Source: Globisporangium splendens (lineage: Eukaryota; Oomycota; Peronosporomycetes; Pythiales; Pythiaceae). From it: a DNA stretch of 64,000 nt. The position numbers and the translations under genes were made by a program. The notes beneath the pieces were generated by a model. That model was not told the DNA's origin. It was given only the letters and a program-made list of their open reading frames with translations, and made no database searches. Where the stretch lies: assembly GCA_006386115.1 (NCBI GenBank), contig VFIW01000041.1, forward strand, positions 310,001 to 374,000, written 5' to 3'. Shown piece by piece: positions 1-11,706 of this stretch; within the stretch, counting starts at the first letter, position 1, and the number at the start of each line of letters is the position of its first letter.

Positions 1-36
1 AATTACCTTCTCTCTCTCTCTGTATCCATGTTATGA
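1..36 (+). repeat. 3' tail of a LINE (TC microsatellite) at the window edge
   Basis: The first bases (AATTACC followed by a CT run) match the last bases of the truncated LINE that ends at 22,686. This is probably the 3' tail of another copy of that LINE family, cut by the window edge. The sequence after the CT run is not the 58-bp repeat found at the other copy, so the insertions are independent or rearranged. Confidence 0.4.
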
Positions 37-60
37 CCCATTTTGAAGCAAGCAGAAACC

Positions 61-2422
61 ATGGTCATGCGCAGACGCGAGCTGCTGGAGTGCGGGCAGA
101 ACACCCGACACGTCGCAGTCGTGGCGCATGCGCACGCTGGGAAGACCACGCTGATCAGTACGCTTGCAGCGCTTGTCAGCGTTGTCCAAGCTGACGCGAA
201 GGAGAGCGACGAACGCAATCAGTGCTCTTGCATGAGTGCGCCGTTGTGCTACACCCACCACGGCTCGATTGGAAGTGAAGAGCATCCCGGCAAAGCCGTA
301 GGAGACGGCAGTAGCGTTGAGGTGGACGCACCACAAGCGTCTGAGTATCTGATCAATGTGATTGATACACCTGGCCATGTTGAGCTGTCGGCAGACATCA
401 CGACGGCACTGCGTGTCTCCGATGGAGCGCTTGTGCTCGTGGATTGCAGCGGCGAGCATCACCCCTGTAGACTCATGGGGATGCGCACCGAGCAGTTGCT
501 GCGCCAAGCGCTCGACGAGCGTGTGAAGCCTGTGGTGCTGGTCAACAAACTCGACGATGCGCTGCGAAATGGACACATGGCTCCAGAAGAGTGTTACAAC
601 ATGATCGCGAGTGCGATTGAAAGCGTCAACCACGTTCTCACAACGTACGAGTGCGAAGAAGATGTCACTGGCGACTGGCGTGTGGATCCATCCAAGGGCA
701 CCGTGGCGTTCGGCTCAGCGAAACACGGATGGGGCTTCACACTCGCGACCTTCGCGCGTTTGTATGCGGATAGGTTTGGGATCCACGAGACCAAGATGCT
801 GGCTAAACTGTGGGGCGACTGGTGCTACGATATTGAGACCAAGACGTGGGTGCAAGCGCCTGCAGCAGATTATAGCAACGGCACGCGGAAGCGCGCATTC
901 TGCCAGTTTGTGCTCGATCCGCTGTTTAAGTTGTACTATACGGCGCGCCACGAAACAAGCGAGGACAGTGACACCAATAAGTTTGGCGCCATGCTCGCAG
1001 CTTTGGGCGTCGGCTACGAGGACTGCATTACAGCGGAAGGCAACGAGGCGGAGCGCGTCTATTGTGTGTTGCAACGCTGGCTGCCGTTGACGGACGCCGT
1101 CTTGAACATGGTCGTCGTGCATTTGCCCTCGCCAGTGACCGCTCAGCGTCACCGTGTGCGCACTTTGTACGCCGGTTCCATGGACGACGAGTGTGCGCGT
1201 GCGATCCGAGAGTGTGACTCGAATGGTCCATTGGTCGTGTGCGTCTCGCGGGTCGTGCAGCAGCTCAAGACTATCTCCAAAGGATCGCAAAGCAGGCAGT
1301 TGTACGCGTTTGGCCGCGTGTTTGCAGGGAGAATCACTTCGGGTCAACAAGCGCGCTTGTGCACCCCAACGTACGATCCCTGTTGCGCCAGTCCGGCGCG
1401 TCACGGTGGCACCAAAGCGCGAGGGCGATTTGCCGCAAGTCGTGGAAGCGATGAAGCGGCTCGCGCAGCTCGATCCGATCGCAGCGTGCAGCTTAGAAGA
1501 GGAGTTCTCTGCTGGACCAGTGCTCACGTGCACGGGTGAGCATCACATGAAGCGCTGCTTGGACGTGTTGCGTGCCCAATTGCGTGGTGATAATGAAGAC
1601 GACGAGGCGAGTGAAGCGTGTGAACTGGTCGTATCCGAGCCGATCGTGTGCTACCGAGAGTCGATTTCCTCGGTGTCGTCCCAGACGTGCCTGGTCAAGT
1701 CTCCCAACAAACACAATCGCTTCTTCTGTACAAGCGAACCGCTGAGTGACCAGTTTCTCCGAGACACCACGCAAGGCAAACTCATGCTGCCGCTTGACAC
1801 CAATGCTGTCGCTGCGAGCAAGAAACGTCGAGCGCAGTACCTCGTGGTCCACCATGGCTGGAACGAGAATGATGCGCGGAAGATCTGGTGCTTCGGTCCC
1901 AACAGCAATGGTCCGAATGTGTTGGTGGACCAGACCAGACAGGTCGCATACCTGAATGAAATCAAAGACTCAGCGCTCTGGGGCTTCCACTGGGCCACCC
2001 AGGGAGGCGCGCTCTGCGACGAACCGTTGCATGGGATGCGCGTCAATCTTCTCGACGTCACTATGATGAATGGCGCCATAAAACGCGGTGCGGGTCAGAT
2101 CATTCCCACCATACGCCGTGCAGTGTTTGCGTGTCAGATGGCGTCCAAGCCGATCTTACTGGAGCCTGTGTACGCGGTCGCGTTCGAGTGCCGGTCGAGC
2201 TTAGTCGACCGCTGCACTCAGGCGCTCTGCGATCGTCGTGGGCGGATCCTCTCCATCGAAGTGCTCCATCCATTGCAAGCCATCGACGACAACTCCGACG
2301 TCATTGACACTCTGGTGAAGGCACACTTGCCCGTGAGTGAAGCCAGTGGCTTTCACAGGCACATGGACATGCACACCTTTCAGATTTGCCAGAATCGGTT
2401 TGCGATCTTCGACGACATGTAG
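61..2422 (+). pseudogene. Elongation factor 2-like GTPase, degenerate (copy 1)
   Basis: The reading frame resembles eukaryotic translation elongation factor 2, the GTPase that moves tRNAs and mRNA through the ribosome. The G domain has a P-loop (HAGKTTL), a G3 motif (DTPGH), and NKLD for the base-recognition NKxD. Domain IV keeps SPNKHNR, KIWCFGP, YLNEIKDS and RGAGQIIPTIRR, which are typical eEF2 signatures. Three things argue against function. The switch I effector segment is not recognisable. About 85 residues of domain II are missing near 1,380, where the frame also shifts, so the two halves lie in different frames. The C-terminus stops roughly 60 residues early, after the equivalent of the NESFGF motif. 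The same damage is in copy 2, so it predates the duplication. eEF2 fits better than EFL1 or Snu114 because of these motifs. Confidence 0.75.
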
Positions 2423-3754
2423 AGGATAGATTTTGTTGACGATCTGCGTGGCTGTGGTCCCAGCACTCAGCTGTGGTGTCCGTCGTTTGTCGGCTTGCAC
2501 GCAGTAACAAATCTTTCTTTTTCTCTTCTGCCACTCGCATCTTTATGATAATAAGTGTAGACTGATAATCGCGCGGATGCCCCTTGTTGAGGTCACGAGT
2601 GAGGGCGTCATTAGCGTCGGCGCTTTGGGAGTGTTTGTGACCATCCATCACCAGGAACGCTTGTCGATCGAGCTCGAGCTGTTATTGACACAGCACTTTG
2701 TCCTGTACTTCTGTGAGAAAGCCCACACGAAAGAAAAGATGTGAGATGCGGAGCTTTGCAGAGTCGTTAGAGCACCTGACACTCTGCCTAGTCGCTTCGA
2801 GTCTGTAAATAAGCAGCAGCATGTGGCCCAGTACTTATATGCATATGGCACTCATTCTGACTCGCGTATGACTATATGACTGTTTGATGGCCATCGTGGT
2901 CCAGTCCAGGCCAGCACGTGGATTGGCACAAAGTCCATAAAGCACAGACAAGCCCTCCCTCATTTAAACCCGATATCTGTGTGTAAAGAGAGCCAGCTGC
3001 CTGTGGTGCCAATATGGAATTCTTTTTTTTTTTCTTTTCTTTTCTTTTCAGTTTCAGCGAGGCATATACGAATGTGGAATTCTGCCACTGGATATGATTC
3101 ACTTTTCTTGACGAAAACGGTGCTTCCGACCAGCCCGTTTCCCGTCACTTTCGCGCTCTCTTTCTTTTCTTTTATGGACGAGTGAATGTGCAAAAACGGA
3201 CGCAATGCGACTCCCATCTGTGATCTATCAAATTGAAAGGCAACGTGGCTCTTGACTGAAAGCATGGCGCCCTTTCGTGTTACAACCAAAAGGACAACGG
3301 AACTGCTGTAACAGAGTATGGAAGAAAAAACAAAAAACAAAAACAAAAAACAAAAAAGAAAAGAAAAAAAACAAAATTCGGCAAAAAGAGCGTAGTTTAC
3401 GCCTTCATTTCAGTCCGCTGACTGAACAGATGCCTGTTGAAGTCGATAAATTATTCATTCTCTATGAAATAAAACCAACAAGATCTGATCCGTTGCTTGG
3501 GTTGCATCTGAAACCTCCGTCTGTCTGGTCGTTCGTTTTTTCTTTTTCCTTTTGGTTTGTGCTCACAAAGATTTCTGCAGCGCAAGTAACGAGTGACCAC
3601 ACTCCCGACCAACCTCCAGAAAGGTCACCACCAGCACATAAAGAACCAAGGTCCACAGCATATATCCACCGCGCGCGCGCGCGTGCGTGTGTGTATATAA
3701 ACGATTATATACACAGCAAGCCTCGTATACACACAATACACCAAACAACCGACT
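2423..3754. other. Non-coding interval, simple-sequence rich
   Basis: No convincing gene. It contains a pyrimidine run near 3,019-3,050, an A-rich run near 3,328-3,372, and a GC/GT alternating dinucleotide tract at about 3,671-3,697 just upstream of the next gene. Short open frames on both strands here look like chance. The last 100 bases probably hold the promoter and leader of the following gene. Confidence 0.6.
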
Positions 3755-4261
3755 ATGGTCGCTGGCAAGCACTCTGCAAGCAACAATGGCTACGAGATCC
3801 GCAGCGGCATGTCCGTCCAGGTACGACTCCTATGTCCATGTGCATATATTCACACTACATATATGCTGACACTTTGCATGTGCATTATATCACAGGACCT
3901 GAAGCAACTAACAGCGCAGCGGCAGCGCATGGAGTACTGGGACCTGCAGGCGCGCAACTCGCCGCGCCACCACACGAGCGAGTGGACGCCTTACGGTAGC
4001 CCCAGCGCCTCTTCATCCTCGTCCTTTGCGTCGTCGTCTTCGGACTCGCCGCCATACCGCAAGAACAACAACAGCAGCAACAGCAGCGTGTACGCGTATG
4101 GAAACAACAACTATGGCTCGCATTACTACCGCCGCAGCGCACCGCTCTCGCCGTCCGACAAGATGTTCGTCACGTGCGGCGGGCAGGTCGTTTCGTTTAT
4201 GGAGGGCGTCGTGAACGCGCCGCAGTTCGACTTTGGACCCGAAGTGCTCAACACGCTGTGA
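3755..4261 (+). CDS. Small Ser/Asn-rich protein, function unknown (copy 1)
   Basis: Two exons are inferred, 3,755-3,820 and 3,896-4,261. The 75-nt intron starts GTACGA and ends TCACAG. It is phase 0, a multiple of three and free of stops, so an unspliced frame is also open, but the intron translation is Cys/Tyr-rich and unlike the rest. The spliced product is 143 residues. It has a conserved-looking N-terminus (SVQDLKQLTAQRQRMEYWDLQ), a Ser-rich stretch, an Asn/Tyr-rich stretch, and an ordered end (FVTCGGQVVSFMEGV). There is no signal peptide or membrane segment. I do not recognise the family. An identical gene is in copy 2. Confidence 0.65.
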   Translation: MVAGKHSASNNGYEIRSGMSVQVRLLCPCAYIHTTYMLTLCMCIISQDLKQLTAQRQRMEYWDLQARNSPRHHTSEWTPYGSPSASSSSSFASSSSDSPPYRKNNNSSNSSVYAYGNNNYGSHYYRRSAPLSPSDKMFVTCGGQVVSFMEGVVNAPQFDFGPEVLNTL

Positions 4262-4784
4262 GAAAGAAGAGAGAATGCGGAAGATGGAAAAGCGTGCCGG
4301 ATGACGAGTGAATATGTACGATAGAGAGAGAAGAAACGGATATGGGGAGGGTGCTAGTCTGTGTGAGACGGAAGCGAGCGTGTATGTACCATAGATGCAG
4401 AAGGATGTGTATATGTGTATGTGATAGTCCATATATCGTTGTGAATATGTTTTGTTTTCTTTGTATGCAATGGACGTGTTCCATAAGCGTCGTCTTTCTA
4501 GGGAATGCACCAGAATGCATAAAGAAAAAAAGGTAGTAAACAGACACAGCATGTGCATATCGATGATGACCTTTCGCGGAAATGCACATTTGTATGCAAC
4601 AGAGACACGCAACGCAAAAAGATACATCAAGCATCCCACTCCAAACAGTGCGTGGCAGCAAGTGCAACTTCAACTTCACAAGTCACACAAAGTTGATTCA
4701 GTGCATAATCGCAGAAATGCCGCAGAAAAAAGATCAAGAGAACGCGCACTTTAACGAGAGCTTTCTCTGTGCACCCATGCACAA
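4262..4784. other. Non-coding interval
   Basis: This is the 3' flank of the small gene and the 5' flank of the next. It is rich in short GTATGTAT-type and ATGCA-type words and holds no supported gene on either strand. Confidence 0.5.
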
Positions 4785-5554
4785 ATGGCTATGCATGTAT
4801 ATAAACAACACACATCGACGTGTACATGCAATAGAACACCGCATTCCCGCTCCCGCCACCTTCCTGCCACTCTCTGTATCGCATCAGTAGCGAGCCTCCC
4901 CGCGCCATCTCGTTCCTCGCAGCAGCATTGCTCATATGCTTCACCTTCGTTCGCGCAGCCTCGTCATTTGAGGCGAAGCTCACGATCGTGAACCTGGACG
5001 CGCCAGCACACACGCTCGTGCGCTCATCAGCAGAAGCCGTCGGTGTCGATGAGGCCCACGGCGGCACCAAAGTCGTCTTCGTGCCGCTGGTGTCGGCGCG
5101 CAGCCGCACGCTCAACAACAACATCGCAATTACTCAAAGCCACCTCGTGCTCTCGAGTCTGGATCAGTCGGATCTGCTCCAGAAGCTGCTCGACGTCGTG
5201 GACCTCGCGCCGAAGCTCAGCGCCATCAACAAGATGGCGATGACGCAGTCTCAGGGAACCGCCAAGCAGGAAGCATCTTCGTGCGATCTGCAGCATTCCC
5301 AGACGAGTGGTGGCGCGTCGAGAGGTCACGGGGAGTGCGTGTGTCACCGGCGCGGATACCTCGTGGACCTCACGGCCTTGAAGAAGAAGGATGTTGTTGA
5401 TGCGGACTTGGCGCTGATTGATCTTGGGGACGTGAGCACGCTGGGCTTTGGCTGGCGATACCCGATTGCGTACTGGAACCAACTGCGCGACGATGAGAAG
5501 AGGAAGCTGAAATGCGCCGTGAACCAGGTCATCGGGCAGTCCTTTTACTGCTAA
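4785..5554 (+). CDS. Probable secreted protein, function unknown (copy 1)
   Basis: The open frame from 4,835 has no ATG before its hydrophobic segment, so the start must come from an upstream exon. A workable model is exon 1 at 4,785-4,819, a 68-nt intron (GTGTAC...GCATCAG, preceded by a pyrimidine tract) and exon 2 at 4,888-5,554, giving 233 residues. The N-terminus then carries a hydrophobic core (ISFLAAALLICFTFVRA) that looks like a signal peptide or signal anchor. The rest is soluble, with scattered cysteines and a C-terminal NQVIGQSFYC. No RXLR, LFLAK or other effector motif was seen. The family is not recognised. The body of the gene is well supported; the first exon is tentative. It converges with the minus-strand gene 193 bp away. 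Confidence 0.6.
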
Positions 5555-6106
5555 ACAAGGCGGAGTTGGATGTGCATATGTGCGTTTGAAGAGCACACCT
5601 GTGTGGATGTCGTCACTTTGTATAAAAATGCGCTTTTTTTGTTTTCTATTGGAGATGGCTGCAATTTCGTGTATGATTGAAAGTTCCGTTCTTTATAAGC
5701 TGAGTGCGTGCATACATTCTTTATCATCAGCACTGCTCTCTTTGTTTTATCGGACGTAGGGATGCACGATGACCGATGGATACGCTTGTCGGATGTGCGT
5801 TTTCTCGGCGATCGTCGGTGGGAAATACGCGATCACGCCGCCATTCACAATGTCGAAGGACCGCCCGCCTTCGCCTTCGTTGCGAAGGTATTGCGCTCTA
5901 AAAGAGCATATTTTAAGAGAGAATATGCCAGTCGTATATGCGGAAAGCGTACGAGATACTCTCATATGTGCACAAACCTCTGCGGATTCCACTCGACGGG
6001 CGTCTCGTTAAAAATGCGGTCGTGGTGGTTCAGCCGAGGGTTCATGGCGTCGGCCTTTTTCGCAAAGTCCCGGTACTTGTGCTGGTCTCGCAGTTGCATA
6101 TCGTGG

Positions 6107-9100
6107 GTGCCATCACAGCAAATTGGTGGGATGAAGCCAAGATCGCGCTCAGGATCGGGTACCTTGAAGCTAAAAAATCGTACTTCGCCAGATTGAATCA
6201 AGGATACAAGAAGAAAATCCAGAGGTTGCAACGACGCCTCTCAGAATCAGAAGCGCATATGCTCGATCACTCTGGTGGAGCGGTGAGTGATCAAAACGTG
6301 GAGTTGTCGCAAGAGTTTCTTACCACCGCCACGAGTATCCGTCGTGCCATTGCAGAATGCAAATCTAAGTGGCAGGCTTCAAAACGGGACCGCATTTTTC
6401 GGGAGCACATGTATCATGAACGAAAAACGAGCAAATCCTTCTACAAGCGTATCTCGACCAAGTTCCTTGACAACACTATCTTCACACTCGGTGGCACAGC
6501 GACTTACGGACCCATGCGTTCACGAGAACTTGCTGACGACATGGGAGAAGGATGGAAATCAATCATGCAACAGGCGCTCACTCTGCAAACTGACATCGAT
6601 CAAATCCTTGATCCAGGAACAGCTATTCCTCCGTCGGACAGATTAGGCTTCCTGCTCAAACCGATCAATTCGAGTGAAATTAAACAGGCTGTGAAGAAAT
6701 GCAAGAGAGGCAAAGCTCACGGTCCTGACGAACTCGGCAATGGCTGGTACAGAGACCACTGTGACGAGATTACCGGTCTATTCGAGCGACTTTTCAACTT
6801 GTGGATACCCGAATGCGTTCTACCAAGTTCGTTCAGTGAAGCCCATATTCACTGCATAAAAAGTCCGTCTCTGCTGCATCGCCGCTGGACTACAGGCCAA
6901 TCGCACTCCTCAACTCTGATTACAAAATATTCACACGGATATTTGCAACCGGATTACGAACTGTGCTCCCTTGGCTTATCCATCACATGCAAGCTGGTTT
7001 CGTTCCAGGGCGAGCAATCCCGACTACGATCGATGTGTTATTGGCTGCACAACAGCGGGCCACGAGCGACCCCGCCATGTCCAAAGCGATCGCGTTGCTT
7101 CTTGATTTTGCTAAAGCCTATGATTCACTCGATCGCAGCTTTCTGGCACAAGCGCTCCAGCATCTTGGATTCCCATTGAAGTTCGTACACTTAGTGAAGG
7201 TGTTACACTCTCAAACCACGTACAAGTTCATTGTCAACGGTTTCCTGTCGAGAAAGTACAACGTAGCATCCGGAATTCGTCAAGGATGTCCGCTGGCCCC
7301 TCTTCTCTTCATCTTGGCGTTAGAGGTTCTTTATCGGAAAATCGAAGCGAGTGACGAAATACACGGCGTGGAACTCCAGGCAGCAGGATGCGCAACTGAA
7401 GTCAGACTTGGAGGATACGCAGACGACACGACCATTTATCTTAGCGATCCCAAGGATATTAACGCCGTTTTTGCAATCCTGGACAAATATGGAGCAGCTT
7501 CTGGGCTTCGAGTCAATCGGCACAAATCTGCAGTATTACCGCTGAACAAGGGATATAGCTCCACCGAAGAGTCAGTCAGTGACATTCATGTGCTACAACG
7601 TGAGGAACATTGCCGCTACCTCGGCATCCAAGTCGGACAAACGCCTTCGAATGCAAATAACTGGTCCAAGTGCATCCAAGCCTTACGTGTCAGACTTCGA
7701 CTTGCGCGTCTCAAAACTCACTCTGTCGCCCAGCACGCAGCAATTGCCAGTGCCGTCATCATACCCAAAGTGCTTTACGTGGCCAGGCACTCCTGGCCCT
7801 CTACGGCTATTGTCAATCAGCTACACGACCTAGTGAAACAATTTGTCTGGGGCTCAAGGAATGGTAAACCTGCGAAACCGTGGATGAAGGAAGAACAAGC
7901 CGAACTCAAAAAAATGAATGGAGGCTTGTCAGTGCCCAACATCAGAACTGAGCTGATGACGATGAGTGTCACAGCAGTCTCCAAATGGGCACTCACAACC
8001 TCTCACATCGATCAGGTCATCGGGGAAATCTTGCTTCACAACACAAGGGCTTCTTCGACGTACATCACGCCGCTCGATGCAATTCCAAGGCGGCCACCCC
8101 AGCTTCGTGATAACATGTGGACAACTGGCGCAGCATTGTGTGCGTCGCTCCATTCTCGACCCTATGAGACCAGAGAACGTGACAATGTACGTTGGTGTTA
8201 CGAGCACTTCAAGTCGACAATTGTGCAGACTCAATGGGACGGCGATGTGTTCCAGATCGACCTCAGTTCTAAAATGTCTGACAGGCTTCCAGGTATCATC
8301 GCTGAAGGACGAAGGCTACGCGGGACATTCTGTGCAGAATGGCTGCCATACATGACCTCGACTGCAGATGGGTGGCTTCTTGATTCCAACGGCTCCCCCT
8401 ACAAACTTGCTCACACATCATTATCAGTTGGAACAGCACAACTGGGCGACATACTTCGATGGGAGTGGATAAGACCAGGAGTGCTTAACTTCATCCCAAC
8501 ATGTGGAATCTCCGGATTCTCCCAGCCGTCTATTCGAGCGCTCGAGCGGTTATGTGCTACGTTGGTATCCAACTTCCCACAGCTTCTGTATCGACCACAG
8601 CAAACAAATGTGCTTGGGCTGTACAACGGGCAACGTCATTACAACCACGAATGGCATCTGCACACCAGTGAAGCAACTCTGACCCACGTCTACACGACCC
8701 TAGTCAAAGCTACGCATACAGTTCACTCCGCAATGGACTGTGACATCATGGCAACAAGAGACTTGAACGGACAGAAGGTGTCGTTCCATGCACATCCACG
8801 TTTCACAAGAATCGTGCAACTATGGGGTGGCAACGGACTATACAATACGACCAGATCTTTCTATCGGCAACAAGTTGCAGCAACGAGGACACAAATTGGC
8901 AAAGGTACTCGAGATGCAGCAGTCAACAAAGCTGTCCATACAGCAGGATCTCTGTGGCCAGGACTGCAATTAATCCAATGGAGCGAATTACACAACATCC
9001 CAGGGATTACTGCTTATACAGCCCAGACTCTTCTCCGACTGAAAGCCAACCGACTCTCCATGTGGAACTATGAGAAAGCTGATCTATCCTGCTCGAATCC

Positions 9101-10256
9101 CGAATGTTCCCAAGTTGTCCAATCTTCTGTTCAACATCTACTCTGGGAGTGTCCGAAAGCCAAACTCGTATGGAACTACTTTTATGCGCTATGGGCGAAG
9201 ATCGGAATCACTCCTGGTCACGACCCCGCAATCTGGATCTTCAGTCTGGATCTGCCAGATACTCCAAGGCATGCATGGACCACGATCAAGAGACACATTA
9301 TCGGACACAAGTTTTCCAATGAACATCTCCAAGATCATCTCTATTCCGTCGCACACATGCTGTGGCGATATATGAGCGCGACGCTCATACAAGCCATTTG
9401 GTGTGCGCATCTGCGACGCATGGATTCGGATCCAATCGAATCGACTGCTGAGATAGCGATCATGATGACCAGATTAGAGGCAGGAATGCGAAACCTCACA
9501 CGACTCGCTGAAGCGCAAGCTGGAGACTCGGACGGTCACACGGTTGCAGCAGTTCTCGAGGCATATGTCGACTGCTTTCTCAGCCAAACCGACACCATCC
9601 CCTTGACTCCAAATGATACTCGCGGCGTTTACCTGTTGTTTTTCGATGGTGGATCACGCGGCAATCCAGGACCAGGAGGTACTGGATCCATTATCGTGCG
9701 TGTCCATAAGGACTCGCACACAGCCAGTTTAATTTGGGCCGCGAGCATGGCGTACAGCAGGAAGGACACGACCAACAACTTTGCCGAGTACTGGGGTCTT
9801 ATACATGGTCTCCGAGAAGCCCAACGCAGTCACTTCGAACCGTTGTACGTGATTGGAGACAGTGCACTCATTATCTCCCAACAGCGAATGCATCGGTCCC
9901 CTCGACAGCACCGATTGACACGTTTATACCAGACAAGTCGACGACTCGCGGATTGCATCGACATCCGAGGATGGTACCATCACTACCGTGCCTTCAACAA
10001 GATGGCGGACTCAGCCGCCAACCTAGCCATGGACACCAGAACCTCAACGCAGGTCCACTTCCCAACTCATCGAGCTGCTTTCAACAATCTCACCCAGGGT
10101 CTTGACAACGACGTCATGCATTGGCTTATGCGAAGTTCGGAAGACCCAAGGTCATTGGACAACACAAGGCAGCCTCACATAGGACCAAGAGAACATGCCA
10201 TCCTGGTCAAAGATTATTTAGCATTCAGAAGTGATCTAGTGCAATCCGCGCTATAG
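6107..10256 (+). pseudogene. LINE ORF2: reverse transcriptase and RNase H, one frameshift
   Basis: The protein would copy the element's RNA into DNA at the target nick. RT motifs read in order: DFAKAYD near 7,105, IRQGCPLAPLLF near 7,280, and the catalytic YADD near 7,417. A zinc finger (CSNPEC...HLLWECP) is near 9,090-9,160. The RNase H domain begins with DGGSRGNPGPGG near 9,645 and keeps later acidic residues (NNFAEY, GDSALI). The GNPGPGG form is that of archaeal-type RNase H described in some plant and oomycete LINEs. The N-terminal 250 residues and the rest are in different frames. The shift maps to a run of five A at 6,858-6,862, consistent with loss of one A. Everything else is open for about 1,100 codons, so the element is young. 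Confidence 0.88.
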
Positions 10257-10363
10257 ACACATTTACACTCCTACATGAAATTCGTAATAAAGATTAGGTA
10301 GGAGAATGGATATTGTAGGTCACGAAGATGAACCTAAATATACCTCACCTTATAAAGATAAAG
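6107..10363 (+). mobile_element. L1-like LINE, 5'-truncated, with RNase H domain
   Basis: This non-LTR retrotransposon is flanked by a 9-bp target site duplication, ATATCGTGG, at 6,098-6,106 and 10,364-10,372. The empty site is preserved at 28,882-28,890, which fixes both ends to the base. It has reverse transcriptase, a Cys/His zinc finger and a C-terminal RNase H, but no endonuclease domain and no ORF1, so the 5' end was lost during insertion. The 3' end lacks a poly(A) tail. It ends in a short repeat, ATAAAGATAAAG, preceded by a possible CTCCTAC/GTAGGAG hairpin in the 3' untranslated region. Confidence 0.92.
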
Positions 10364-11706
10364 ATATCGTGGCTGCCATTTCATAAATTTCATAACCACA
10401 CACTAAGACTCCGTTTCAATAAGCATATACATTACAAAACAGCCGAGTGCCTGAGCAGATCGGACTTAAATGGCTCGTCTCGCACGCGCGAGGGTTCGTT
10501 CTGGGTCGTCATCCCCAATTGCGCAGCACCTGTGACGTCGCAGGTCGAATGGCGGGATGCGCTACGCATAAAACAAGTTTATAAGCGCTTTATACATAAG
10601 CATAAGCATAAAGACAAGCAACCTACATGAGCTGCTGGAGCTACCTTTCGTTGTTGTCGGCTTGCTGGATCGCGCGCCGCGCGTGGTGGTACGTGGTCTC
10701 GAACTGGAGCCGCTCGCGTCGCTGCTGGGGTGTCATGAGCCCCTCGTGGAGTAGCACCGAGCGCGGCACGGGCTTGTGCTCAATCTCGACCGCGTGCGCC
10801 ACGCCCTCTTTCGTCGTCATCACCGGCGCAACCTAGGCATCCATGAGGTTGCTAGGTCAACTTTCTCTTTACATGCAGCTTGGTATACTGCAACTACTTA
10901 CGAGCGTGCCTTGCATGCTCTCATCAGAAGGGTTATAAAGAGATAGAAATGAGTATGAGAATCACATTTTATAAATGCCAAAAGCATATATGCTTCGACT
11001 CACCGCATAAGCGCGTCGTGCATCACCTGGAGTCCGCTTTTGAAATGGCCATTTCCCGTCGCGTTGGCAGATAATCTGACAGCTCTCTGGTCCTTGGTGA
11101 GCACGACGTGCGCGGTCGCCTGGAGCTTTTCGAACGGCCGCGTATCACAGCGCTCGCGGTTCCACGACGTCTCCAGCGTCTGCTCCTTCGCGATCGCCGT
11201 CGGGATCTACGTCCAAGTATATAAAACGATACGTCGCCTTGGAAATTGGTAGCGTGGTCGATCGATTGATGATTATGTAAAAGTGCTTTACTTAATGCAC
11301 CTCTCGAGTGGCATTCGCAGGTGACGGCGAGTCGATCAGCTTGCGCAGGCGGCCCGGGTCCATCGTCTTCTTCAAGGGCTTTGCACTACCGCCATCGCCA
11401 TGCTGCGCCGCCATGTCCCCTCTTTTGAATAGTGTCTCCAACGCCTCTCTCTTTATGTGCGTTCAATAAGCGTTGAGGTTGCCTCATATCCACAAATAGC
11501 TCCATACCTGCCACTTGGAACAACTTTATTCGCCCGGGAATAGCTCCACTCTGTCGCATCAATATGCTTTCGAAGCGCATGCTCGTGGCTTTAGATAAAG
11601 GTACCTTTCTTCGTCAGTTTAACTGTGCAGCAGCTACCACCACTGCCAGCGTATACAGTGCAACAGAGCAAGCAACCAGACGGATATGAAGCTATCTTTG
11701 CCTATC

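Larger units (their letters stand above)
5747..11414 (-). pseudogene. Seven-exon gene disrupted by a LINE (copy 1)
   Basis: The exons mirror the intact copy at 28,531-29,923: 11,301-11,414, 11,004-11,206, 10,902-10,917, 10,645-10,832, 10,436-10,561, exon 6 at 5,978-6,106, and 5,747-5,897. A 4,257-bp LINE lies inside exon 6, nine bases after its splice acceptor. The acceptor and the duplicated nine bases remain at 10,364-10,375, on the far side of the insertion, and the LINE is antisense to this gene. A normal product is therefore unlikely unless the whole element is spliced out. Outside the insertion the exons are still open, so the break is recent. Confidence 0.8.

Noticed and set aside
61..2422. 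EFL1 or Snu114 as the identity of the GTPase
   Set aside because: SPNKHNR, KIWCFGP and GGALCDEPLHGMR-type segments fit eEF2 best, and no EFL1 insertion or Snu114 acidic extension is seen.
2960..3346. Possible minus-strand gene with a hydrophobic start
   Set aside because: Its composition follows the poly-T and poly-A tracts of the region, and there is no splice or domain support.
4785..5554. RXLR-type effector
   Set aside because: A hydrophobic N-terminus is present, but no RXLR, dEER, LFLAK or Cys-pattern motif follows.
5938..6106. Start of the LINE frame in upstream host sequence
   Set aside because: The open frame runs into the LINE by chance. The target duplication shows the element begins at 6,107, and the upstream bases are exon 6 of the minus-strand gene.
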